From Prevotella melaninogenica (GTDB lineage: Bacteria; Bacteroidota; Bacteroidia; Bacteroidales; Bacteroidaceae): a DNA stretch of 64,000 nucleotides. Of the stretch, positions 54,517-64,000 are shown in pieces. The stretch covers positions 1,586,001 through 1,650,000 of the forward strand of contig NZ_CP072348.1 of NCBI RefSeq assembly GCF_018127925.1, in the 5' to 3' direction. The notes below the pieces were generated by a model, which worked only from the letters and a program-made list of their open reading frames with translations, ran no database searches and had not been told where the DNA came from. How positions within the stretch are numbered: the first letter of the stretch is position 1; every line of letters begins with the position of its first letter. A program made the translations under genes and the position numbers.

Positions 54517-55788
54517 ATGAAAAGAAATCTTGAAACTATATGTATTCATGGCGGCTGGCAACCTAAGAAAGGTGAACCTCAGCAGCTACCCATTTATCAG
54601 AGTACAACTTTTAGATATGAGACCAGTGAGCAAATGGCACGTTTGTTTGACTTGGAGGATAGCGGTTATTTCTATACTCGTCTGGCAAACCCTACCAATG
54701 ATGCTGTAGCCAAGAAGATTGCAGCCCTTGAAGGTGGTGTTGGTGCGGTACTGACTTCTTCTGGTCAGGCTGCTAACTTCTATGCTATCATTAATATTTG
54801 TGGAGCAGGCGACCATTTAGTGACTTCTAACACAATCTATGGCGGAACGTATAACCTCTTTGGTGTAACGCTGAAGAAGTTGGGTATTGAATGTACCTTC
54901 ATAGATCCAGAGTGGGACGATGAAAAGATTGAAGCAGCCTTCCAACCAAATACAAAGTGTTTCTTTGGTGAGACAATTTCTAACCCAGGAGGTAAGGTGT
55001 TTGACATCGAACGCTTTGCAGGAATTGCTCATAAGCATGGTGTACCACTGATTGTTGACAATACGTTTGCTACACCAATCAACTGTCGTCCTTTTGAGTG
55101 GGGTTGTGATATCGTCACGCATTCTACGACAAAGTATATGGATGGACATGCCTCACAGGTTGGGGGTGTTGTTGTTGATTCGGGGAACTTTGATTGGGAA
55201 GCATATAGTGAGAAGTTCCAAGGATTAACAACTCCTGATGAGAGTTATCATGGACTTGTTTATACGAAGTCGTTTGGTAAATTGGCATATATAACGAAGC
55301 TCGTTACTCAGTTGATGAGAGACCTCGGAAGTATACCTGCACCGCAGAATTCATACCTGCTTAATATTGGTCTTGAGACCTTGCATCTTCGTATGAGGCA
55401 GCATTGTGATAATGCACAGAAGGTGGCAGAGTGGTTGGAAAAGAATGAGAAGGTGGCATGGGTGAACTATTGTGGTCTTCCTTCCGATAAGTATTATGCG
55501 TTAGGACAGAAGTATCTTCCAAATGGCTCGTGTGGTGTCATAGCCTTCGGTTTGAAGGGTTCACGAGAGGATGCAATCAACTTTATTGATAGCTTAGACT
55601 TCGTTTCTATTGTCACTCACGTAGCTGATGCACGTACTTGTGTTCTGCATCCAGCAAGTCATACTCACCGTCAGTTGACTGACGAACAACTCCGTGAGGC
55701 TGGTGTAGCACCAGACTTAATCCGTCTTTCTGTTGGTATTGAGAATGTAGATGACATCATCGCAGATCTTGAACAGGCATTGAAGTAA
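54517..55788 (+). CDS. metY: O-acetylhomoserine sulfhydrylase (PLP)
   Basis: 423 residues. QSTTFRYETSEQMARLF, LTSSGQAANF, the PLP-Lys region THSTTKYMDGHASQVGG and, near the C-terminus, HPASHTHRQLTDEQL. Makes homocysteine (or methionine) from O-acetylhomoserine and sulfide. With the MetE-like gene it forms a methionine operon under the Lrp-type regulator. Confidence 0.92.
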   Translation: MKRNLETICIHGGWQPKKGEPQQLPIYQSTTFRYETSEQMARLFDLEDSGYFYTRLANPTNDAVAKKIAALEGGVGAVLTSSGQAANFYAIINICGAGDHLVTSNTIYGGTYNLFGVTLKKLGIECTFIDPEWDDEKIEAAFQPNTKCFFGETISNPGGKVFDIERFAGIAHKHGVPLIVDNTFATPINCRPFEWGCDIVTHSTTKYMDGHASQVGGVVVDSGNFDWEAYSEKFQGLTTPDESYHGLVYTKSFGKLAYITKLVTQLMRDLGSIPAPQNSYLLNIGLETLHLRMRQHCDNAQKVAEWLEKNEKVAWVNYCGLPSDKYYALGQKYLPNGSCGVIAFGLKGSREDAINFIDSLDFVSIVTHVADARTCVLHPASHTHRQLTDEQLREAGVAPDLIRLSVGIENVDDIIADLEQALK

Positions 55789-55913
55789 TCCAAACATAAG
55801 TATATAACAAAGGACAGCCAATAACTGAGTGCCCTTTGTTATTTTATAATTTTATAAAATATCCTCCTTCTTCCCCTAAACAGTTCAATCCATACCCCTC
55901 TTCGGTAATCACT

Positions 55914-55935
55914 CCCCTCTCCTTTCGGAGAGGGG
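55914..55935. terminator. Hairpin between metY and the oxidoreductase gene
   Basis: CCCCTCTCC pairs with GGAGAGGGG around TTTC. Lies between convergent genes; GC-rich with a T-run to the right (GCTTTTTTACCC). Confidence 0.55.
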
Positions 55936-55952
55936 TTGGGGGTGAGGCTTTT

Positions 55953-56897
55953 TTACCCCATCACCCTCACTACTTCCACTGACCTTTCAAGCCATGCTTC
56001 CATCTGTTTGTAATCCTCCTTCTCCCATACATCTTTGAAGTCCATAAACTCATGGGCAAGACGACTTTCATAGGCGTTACGGCGATAGCTGGTTAGCTTT
56101 CCTTGTTTCATGATTTCAACACTACCAAACTCGTTTGCAGGTGTTGGGATATGTATCCAACCCTTTTCTCCTTGTATGAGAATGAATGATGGACTACTTG
56201 AATCCTTCGCTGCAGTACAGGTGGCAGTCATCGTAGGATAGGAGAGAACCATTACACCAGAGGTATCAATGCCATTGTGACCTCGGTTAGCAAAATATTG
56301 TGTTGCGGTAGGTTGTCCGAAAAGACCTATGACAATATTGATATTATAGACATTGAGGTCGTTCAGTGCGCCACCTCCTAATTCTGGGTTGAATGCAGGG
56401 GCAATATCACCCTGTAAATAGCGTTCGTACTTACTTGAATATTGTGAGAAATTACACTGTACAAAGTGGATAGGACCTATCTTCTTTAGACTATCTTTGA
56501 CCATGCGGAAGTTAGGTGTATGGAGTGGAGAGATAGCTTCAAAGAGGTAGAGTTTTCGCTCTCGTGCCATTGTTGCCAGCTCTTCTGCTTCGGCAACCGT
56601 GAGGGTGAAAGGCTTTTCTACAATTACATTCCTACCAGCCTCTAATGCCATACGCGTAAATTCATAATGAGCATTGTTGACTAAAGCGATATAAACGAAG
56701 TCAGCTTTGTCTTCTTTTAGCAACTGAGCATAGTCGGTATATATACGCTCAATATGATTCATCTTCGCAAGAGATTCTGCCTTTTCCACATTGCTGTGTG
56801 AGAATATACTGGTGATTTCTATCCCTTTTACTTCTGTCTTGAGCAGTGAGATAACTTCTGTAGCTATCATTCCTGTTCCTACAATACTAATCTTCAT
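55953..56897 (-). CDS. Gfo/Idh/MocA-family oxidoreductase
   Basis: 314 residues from ATG 56897 (AGGAAG before it); an ATG eight codons upstream is less likely. MKISIVGTGMIATEVISLL is the NAD(P) Rossmann start, followed by FVYIALVNNAHYEFTRMALE and NVIVEKPFTLTVAEAEELA. A sugar or inositol-type dehydrogenase; substrate unknown. It is not close to the Gfo/Idh protein at 20793. Confidence 0.85.
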   Translation of the reverse strand: MKISIVGTGMIATEVISLLKTEVKGIEITSIFSHSNVEKAESLAKMNHIERIYTDYAQLLKEDKADFVYIALVNNAHYEFTRMALEAGRNVIVEKPFTLTVAEAEELATMARERKLYLFEAISPLHTPNFRMVKDSLKKIGPIHFVQCNFSQYSSKYERYLQGDIAPAFNPELGGGALNDLNVYNINIVIGLFGQPTATQYFANRGHNGIDTSGVMVLSYPTMTATCTAAKDSSSPSFILIQGEKGWIHIPTPANEFGSVEIMKQGKLTSYRRNAYESRLAHEFMDFKDVWEKEDYKQMEAWLERSVEVVRVMG

Positions 56898-57061
56898 CTT
56901 CCTATAGCTTTTTAAGAGCATGTTCTATAGGCTACTTTTTCGATGAGTGGAGCCTATAGAATGTGCTTTGTTACTTTCCTTATACAACAAAAGTAAGGAA
57001 TGTTTTGGAAATAAAGAGCGAAATGACTATTTTTGTTGTCTCTTAACAAGCATTAGTTGAT

Positions 57062-57982
57062 ATGAATAATAAAAATTTTTCATTCCTTTTAGCATCTCTT
57101 TTGTCTATAACTGTTATGGCTGGATGCAAAAGTGAAAAGGCATCAGCTGCGGAGAAAGTGCAGGACTCTGTGGCTTCTCCTTCTATGGTTGCTGACTCTG
57201 TTGTAAAAAAGAAAGATGTACCATTGGTGGTTGATTCTATTGGTAAGTCTTATAGTACAGAGAAGGGTGACGTTGATCTTGCTTATTCCTTCCCTGTGTC
57301 AGGACCTCAACCGCTGGTCGATTCGCTCCGTGCTTACCTCTCATCTGAGTTGGTATGGATTGGGGATGACTATAGTGATGAGGGCGTAGAGTCTAAACCT
57401 TATAGCAATATTGCAGATGGTAAGGGAATGATTAACTACTATGCTAAGAATGCTTATAAGAGTATAAGCAAAACTTTAGATGAAATTGATGACCCAGATG
57501 TGGCTTGGAAACCTGAAATCTCCAAGTTTGTAATGAAGGAAAATGAAACGGATCGTTATGTTACGTACTATTCTTCTTTTTACACATATTCAGGTGGTGC
57601 ACATGGAATGGCTTCAGAATATGGGGCTACTTTCGACAAGAAGACGGGTGTTATGCTGCGGAATGTATTGAGTCCGAAGGATATAAAAGCACTTCAACCT
57701 ATCCTTAGAGCTGGTGTTGAAAGCTATTTCAGGGGGTGGTATGAAAAAGAGAATGATGTTGAAAGCCGTGTAAAGGAAGATATGGATGGGCTCTCTCTTG
57801 AGAATGGTATTATCCCATTACCAGGAAATGGTGTTTATCTTTCTCCAGAGGGTGTGGTGTTTATCTATGGATTCTATGAGATTGGTGCTTATGCTATCGG
57901 AATGCCTACCTTTACTGTTCCTTATAAGAAGATAGGAAAGTTCCTTTCGCCTGAGGCAAGACGCCTTGCAGGGATTAAGTAA
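57062..57982 (+). CDS. DUF3298/RsiV-type lipoprotein
   Basis: 306 residues. SpII signal VMAGCKSEK. The C-terminal half has YYSSFYTYSGGAHGMASEYG and FDKKTGVMLRNVLSPKD, the DUF3298 hallmarks, with DUF4163-like sequence before it. Such proteins are envelope lipoproteins; in some Gram-positives they bind lysozyme, but that is not claimed here. Confidence 0.82.
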   Translation: MNNKNFSFLLASLLSITVMAGCKSEKASAAEKVQDSVASPSMVADSVVKKKDVPLVVDSIGKSYSTEKGDVDLAYSFPVSGPQPLVDSLRAYLSSELVWIGDDYSDEGVESKPYSNIADGKGMINYYAKNAYKSISKTLDEIDDPDVAWKPEISKFVMKENETDRYVTYYSSFYTYSGGAHGMASEYGATFDKKTGVMLRNVLSPKDIKALQPILRAGVESYFRGWYEKENDVESRVKEDMDGLSLENGIIPLPGNGVYLSPEGVVFIYGFYEIGAYAIGMPTFTVPYKKIGKFLSPEARRLAGIK

Positions 57983-58089
57983 CTTCTGTAAGTTGTATTG
58001 AATTATATTTGGCTTTGAAGTTGAGAAATGACTTTTCATTAGCCCTTTTCACTGACTATTCTCTCTTTTGAAGGGAATAGTCAGTGTTT

Positions 58090-58782
58090 TTATTGGTGCA
58101 TCATCCAAACAAAGCCTTTGGCAATTCTGACTCCGTTGTCTTGGAAATGGTTGCCTTCATTCCATTCCATCTTACAGTTGACACCTTTGTCTTTAAAGAT
58201 TTGTTCTTGGCGTAGGATGTCTTTACTGATAGTTGACATCAATTTTGTTTTTGTTTTCTCTTCTTTGTCGCCAAGGCTGAGATATGCGTGTTCTACTTGT
58301 GGATAGTGGGAGTTGGCATAGTCTAACCAACCAGTATACCATGCAGATGGGGATGCTGAGACAATTCCACGGAAAGGAACACTCTGTTGGTAACCTGCCC
58401 AAAGGCTAAAAAGTCCTGCTAATGAATATCCTCCTAAGACGGTGTTACTTTTATTGAGCTCTAAAAAAAATTGTGTCTTTAAGGTTGGGATAAGTTGATC
58501 TATTATATATAATAAGGTGGAATGAGCGCCATCACCAAAAGGAACCTTTCCAAATACTGGTGGAGCAGGCCAAGGGGTTAGCTCGGCATTCCATTTATTT
58601 ATCCGAACAGCAATATGAATGAAAGATGCCTGTGAGTTGTCTTCTATGTAGGTGATTTGTCGCTCTAACTCCGCTGTGTCATTACTATCAACAGGTTGAA
58701 TAATGAAAAACTTTGCGTTTTCTTCGCTATGTAGGATGCAAGTGTGCTCTCCAATCTCAACAATCTCCTTTTTATGTTTCAT
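58090..58782 (-). CDS. Alpha/beta hydrolase (esterase-type)
   Basis: 230 residues. GGYSLAGLFSLWAG has the nucleophile elbow G-x-S-x-A/G, ASPSAWY follows, and GNHFQDNG near the end supplies the His. Similar to esterase-D-like or siderophore-esterase hydrolases. The IS1634-type element starts 8 bp upstream of its ATG, so its native promoter is likely displaced. Confidence 0.83.
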   Translation of the reverse strand: MKHKKEIVEIGEHTCILHSEENAKFFIIQPVDSNDTAELERQITYIEDNSQASFIHIAVRINKWNAELTPWPAPPVFGKVPFGDGAHSTLLYIIDQLIPTLKTQFFLELNKSNTVLGGYSLAGLFSLWAGYQQSVPFRGIVSASPSAWYTGWLDYANSHYPQVEHAYLSLGDKEEKTKTKLMSTISKDILRQEQIFKDKGVNCKMEWNEGNHFQDNGVRIAKGFVWMMHQ

Positions 58783-58790
58783 ACTTTTTC

Positions 58791-60896
58791 ACCCAAGTTT
58801 AATACCCACCTTCGCCTAATTGTTACTGTCACCGTACTTTCCTCATTTTTCTTATGGGCTCTGTGTCCTACAAATTTTATTCTTTTTGAATGGTGAGTGT
58901 TTTAAGTTCAACTTATCGTATATCTGTTTTGCTTGCTTCGAAGGACTACTACATTGGCGCATCTCGATGGTTTCACCTAATGGATTCTTCCCTTTTGTGG
59001 TGACGAGCTTTTGGGTACTCATACGTCGTACTATCTCAGTCCAGTAACTGGATTCTCCTTCTCGTTTTAATTGACAACGGATAGTGTTTACCACCCAGTA
59101 GGCTAATAAACCGAAGAAAAGGTGTGCGTCGCTTCGCTCATCTTTCTGATGATAGATAGGACGGAGGTTGAGATCATTCTTTAGTTGTCTGTTCGTACAT
59201 TCTATCTCACGAATGAGATTGTAGTATTCCCATGTTACACGTTCAGAAAGTGTCCTGACATTGCTACGGAGGAAATAGACTCCATGACCAGATTCCATTG
59301 CCGAGAGGTCTTTTATCTCCCAGTCTACACGCAGCATCTGCTTGGGTTTCTTCTCATTTTTTATGTAGCTTATCTGGTAGAACTTCGCTATAGAAGGGTA
59401 CTTCTGTATGGCACGTCCTGTACGTTCAACAACCTTTTCATAGGTTTTTGTTCCACCTTTCTTGGAGATTCCTTCGTTTATCCTCTGCAGTTCCATCTCA
59501 AAACGCTCTCTCCAAACCCTGTTCATGGACGACTCTGTCATAGCTTTCGAAGGAGATGTTATTTCGAGATAATAATCCTTATCATCCTCTGTCTTAACCT
59601 CTTTCAGCGTTATCTTCTGCCGACGGGCATCCATTACCGTAACGCTCTTGTTATCATCACTGAGCGTATAGTCCTTCATTTGCGTACGGGATACGCAGAG
59701 ATAATTGTAACCCTTTTTCTTTATTAACTCCAAGTTCTCTTCTGTGGCAACACCTGCATCCATGACAACAAGCGTATCTTTGGTTCTTGATGGATTCCTC
59801 TTTGCCAGCGTATCAATCATATTGGGTAGAGACTTGGAATCTGCTGTATTACCCTCCAAGATAGAAGAATAACGTATAAAACCTTCTTTATTGATACATA
59901 ATGCAAGTACAAGTAGCTTACAATCAGAGCGCTTTTCTTTTGAACGACCGAACTTGGCTTTATCGCTATTACGCTTGCTACCCTCGAAATAGAAGTTGGT
60001 TAAGTCGAAGAGCATCAACTTGTTGTCTATATTAAAGAGAACGTCAGTAATGCTGCACAGATGATGCTCTAACTGTTCCTTTAGTTCATATAATTTATCA
60101 GTGATTTTATACAGAGAATTGATTCCTGGTGTCCAGCCAGGAACTCCACTATAAAGTTCAGCGGCAGCCGAGTTATCGCGCAAATAATAATAAGATGAAC
60201 GTTCAGAAACAGCATATACCGTGCGAACAATCAATGCTGACAAAGCCGTGTGTATTGCATTTTCCGTCCAGCCGTTTTTGCGCAGGAAACCCTCTAATTG
60301 CAGCTTGTCTATTGTCTGCTTGCAGAGCCACTCAGCACCAACATTCCTTGCGTCAGTATAGTTTGCCGTCTCAAGGTCTATGTAGTTCTCATATTTTCTC
60401 AGCGACCTCTGCTCTTCCTTATTAAACCGATCGATTCCACCTTCTTTCTCCATACGGCTCCACCATTCGTCAGCCTTTGCCTGTTCAATAGGAGTAAGAC
60501 CGTCAAGGTATTCTTTGAAAAGCGAGGGTGTACTTCTGTTTTTGAAGCGTTCGGTAAGAGCGTATGCAATTTTTCGAACCTGTACAGCAGTAAGTGAAGG
60601 TTCGAACCCGATGTTCAAAAGAATTAGCGAATGTACATGACCCTGCACATCACGATATGACTCCTTGATGCGATAATAAGGAGCCATGTCCCCTGTGGCA
60701 GGGTTGAATCGTGTCTGTACATTTGCGTGCATGAGTGCAAAGTAACAAAATAATTTTGATATGACTGTGTCCTACAAATCAGATTTTACTCCTCGTTACA
60801 ATACCCTATACTTGATTATCAACCATTTATCAAATTGATACTACACAAAACATCCCGAAAATTTATGAAAAATAATTTTGCCGGTTAAACTTGGGT
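58791..60896. mobile_element. IS1634-type insertion sequence
   Basis: 2106 bp bounded by terminal inverted repeats ACCCAAGTTTAA (58791-58802) and TTAAACTTGGGT (60885-60896). It carries one transposase gene on the minus strand. No clear target duplication is visible. It lies between the esterase gene and the rRNA promoter. Confidence 0.85.
58852..60732 (-). CDS. IS1634-family transposase
   Basis: 626 residues. DDE-type IS4 superfamily: LVVMDAGVATEENLELI and, near the end, YYNLIREIECTNRQLKNDLN followed by LRPIYHQKDERSDAHLFFGL, which match the Y-R-E-K region. Appears full length and uninterrupted, so potentially active. Confidence 0.92.
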   Translation of the reverse strand: MHANVQTRFNPATGDMAPYYRIKESYRDVQGHVHSLILLNIGFEPSLTAVQVRKIAYALTERFKNRSTPSLFKEYLDGLTPIEQAKADEWWSRMEKEGGIDRFNKEEQRSLRKYENYIDLETANYTDARNVGAEWLCKQTIDKLQLEGFLRKNGWTENAIHTALSALIVRTVYAVSERSSYYYLRDNSAAAELYSGVPGWTPGINSLYKITDKLYELKEQLEHHLCSITDVLFNIDNKLMLFDLTNFYFEGSKRNSDKAKFGRSKEKRSDCKLLVLALCINKEGFIRYSSILEGNTADSKSLPNMIDTLAKRNPSRTKDTLVVMDAGVATEENLELIKKKGYNYLCVSRTQMKDYTLSDDNKSVTVMDARRQKITLKEVKTEDDKDYYLEITSPSKAMTESSMNRVWRERFEMELQRINEGISKKGGTKTYEKVVERTGRAIQKYPSIAKFYQISYIKNEKKPKQMLRVDWEIKDLSAMESGHGVYFLRSNVRTLSERVTWEYYNLIREIECTNRQLKNDLNLRPIYHQKDERSDAHLFFGLLAYWVVNTIRCQLKREGESSYWTEIVRRMSTQKLVTTKGKNPLGETIEMRQCSSPSKQAKQIYDKLNLKHSPFKKNKICRTQSP

Positions 60897-61004
60897 TAAA
60901 TCTTATTTTAGGGTGCAAAAATAATCAATTTTAAGCAAATTAGTTGATTTGGGTCAATTTTAAATAAAAAAAGTTCATTTCTTGAAAAAATAATCTTCAA
61001 AACA

Positions 61005-61036
61005 TTTGGTGGTAACAGAAATTCTGTATACCTTTG
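61005..61036 (+). promoter_or_regulatory. rRNA operon promoter
   Basis: TTTG at 61005-61008 and TACCTTTG at 61029-61036, exactly 20 bp apart, 335 bp before the 16S gene. Confidence 0.7.
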
Positions 61037-61370
61037 CACTCGCTTTACAAAACAAGCCACCTGGCAAGTTACTTAAAGCGCTTAAAGAAAGAGTTCTTTG
61101 AAAAGATTTACATAAACAGAGAAGTAGTACAAGAAGCGTCTGTTTGGTTTTATATCAAATGGATGGGTAAAAGAAACGAACCGATCAATTCGTTGTCCCT
61201 ACTTTTGAGGCACCGCCTCAAAATAATTAAGGAACAAAAGAAAAGGTGCTTTTTACTTGATACTTTTAGGATAAGCGTTCTGAAACAGAGATTACTCGGT
61301 GAAGCGTTTGGGTTAACATGGTATTCATTATCACTTATCACCTATCACTTATCACCAACACATATTTTAC
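61037..61370 (+). other. rRNA leader region
   Basis: Untranslated leader. TTTTGAGGC-ACC-GCCTCAAAA (61202-61222) is a palindrome that resembles one in the 16S-23S spacer (63108-63128), so both may be processing or antitermination structures. No gene is supported in 60897-61370. Confidence 0.5.
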
Positions 61371-62900
<1,530 letters not shown>

Positions 62901-63316
62901 TGGAGAGTTCGCTTATTAGTTGATTTAGTTGATAAGTATGTAAGTATACAAGTCAAGAAGTTAACGGTAATCAAGATAAATAAAAGAACCTTTGGTTCGT
63001 TTTTCTTCTTGTACTCACTGTACTCTGTATTATATAAATGTAGGAGTTTAGAGTTTAAGGCTCACATAAAGGTTCAAGCCCTTATTCTCCACTTCGCTGT
63101 CTTCTGCTTCTGAGGCACTGCCTCAGAATACACAGAGCAACAGCATAAGATCTTTGACATATTGACACAAGCAAGACTGTAATGTAGAACTATTCTTTCT
63201 ATAATGGGAAGAATTAGCATTCTAATTATTGAAGAAACAACTTCAAATTCTTTAGAATCACACAACAGCTGAAAGTATGAGCTACATTCTTTGTAAGCAA
63301 TTACAGAGAAGGCGAA
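62901..63316 (+). other. 16S-23S spacer without tRNA genes
   Basis: 416 bp. No tRNA-Ile or tRNA-Ala sequence is recognisable. Contains TTCTGAGGCA-C-TGCCTCAGAA, a perfect palindrome near 63108-63128, and TCTTTGACATATTGACAC. Confidence 0.7.
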
Positions 63317-64000
63317 GAAAGTAAGAAAGGGCGCATGGCGGATGCCTTGGCTCACGGAGGCGATGAAGGACGTGATAAGCTGCGATAAGCCTTGGGTAGG
63401 TGCAAATAACCTTTGATCCAAGGATTTCCGAATGGGACAACCCAGCAGGTTGAAGACCTGTTATCACTACAGACGTAGTGAGGCGAACGAAGGGAACTGA
63501 AACATCTTAGTACCTTTAGGAAGAGAAAATAAATAATGATTCCCCTAGTAGTGGCGAGCGAACGGGGAGGAGCCTAAACCTGCTTTGTGGCAACGCTTAG
63601 CAGGGGTTGTAGGACCACGCTGTCGTACTTAGATTGTGAGAAGAATGTTCTGGAAAGAACAATCATAGAGGGTGATAATCCCGTATTCGAAGCATGACGA
63701 GACGTAGTGGTATCCTGAGTAACGCGGAACACGTGAAATTCTGCGCGAATCCGCCGGGACCATCCGGTAAGGCTAAATACTCCCGTGAGACCGATAGTGA
63801 ACGAGTACTGTGAAGGAAAGGTGAAAAGCACTCCGATGAGGAGAGTGAAATAGTTCCTGAAACCATGCGCCTACAAGCGGTCGGAGCCGCGTAAGCGGTG
63901 ACGGCGTGCCTTTTGCATAATGAACCTACGAGTTACCATGTCTGGCAAGGATAAGCGTCATGAGACGCGCATCCGCAGTGAAAGCGAGCCTGAATAGGGC
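63317..64000 (+). rRNA. 23S ribosomal RNA (5' part)
   Basis: Starts GAAAGTAAGAAAGGGCGCAT and GGCGGATGCCTTGGCTCACG, typical 23S 5' sequence, and contains GTAGTGGCGAGCGAACGGGG. Runs off the right edge. Confidence 0.95.

Overview
The window looks like a chromosome segment of a Prevotella, probably an oral species. The reasons are the Bacteroidales-type 16S rRNA (16S 3' end GGAACACCTCC), promoters of the TTTG-N19/20-TAnnTTTG type, SpII lipoproteins, Skp/BamA and DUF-family gene sets typical of Bacteroidales, and a GH16 enzyme with a T9SS-like tail. It is mostly ordinary chromosome, interrupted by repeat-rich accessory islands.

Layout. 1-4.9 kb: glycosyltransferases for surface polysaccharide. 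4.97-8.2 kb: 'cassette A', made of a promoter, a leader peptide with an AC microsatellite, terminator-like hairpins, a small acidic-tailed protein, a large fimbrillin-like lipoprotein with a C-type-lectin/FISUMP-like tail, and an HU-like protein. 8.3-10.6 kb: GtrA, a GT2 transferase and a polysaccharide deacetylase. 11.7-17.1 kb: a GH16 glucanase, 2-oxoacid:ferredoxin oxidoreductase korA/korB, and a membrane LytTR regulator. 17.9-22.4 kb: an ECF sigma factor fused to an outer-membrane barrel, then radical SAM/SPASM, Gfo/Idh/MocA and lipoprotein genes; the same motif precedes both transcription units. 23.9-27.2 kb: 'cassette B', an inverted, diverged copy of cassette A. 27.4-30 kb: upp and pckA. 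31-31.7 kb: a KilA-N protein with an apparently broken N-terminus. 32.2-43.4 kb: an envelope cluster (DUF6242, DUF6089, uppS, bamA, three Skp-like chaperones, murI, a beta-helix lipoprotein, cdd, DUF4250). 44-58.8 kb: cysS, GH2, a nucleoside kinase, a Na/Pi transporter, Lrp/MetE-like/MetY, an oxidoreductase, a DUF3298 lipoprotein and an esterase. 58.8-60.9 kb: an IS1634-type element. 61-64 kb: an rRNA promoter, 16S rRNA, a spacer without tRNAs, and the start of 23S rRNA.

Two things stand out. First, cassettes A and B form about 3-kb inverted repeats around a roughly 16-kb centre. Each starts with a leader ORF whose 3' end is an (AC)n tract, 13 units in A and 9 in B. Tract length sets the reading frame and the stop position just upstream of terminator-like hairpins. 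This suggests a phase-variable attenuator controlling surface lectin-like lipoproteins. Second, at least 12 intergenic arrays of short palindromes share a strict 22-23 bp period but belong to seven unrelated sequence families. Both are direct sequence observations; the functions proposed are inference.
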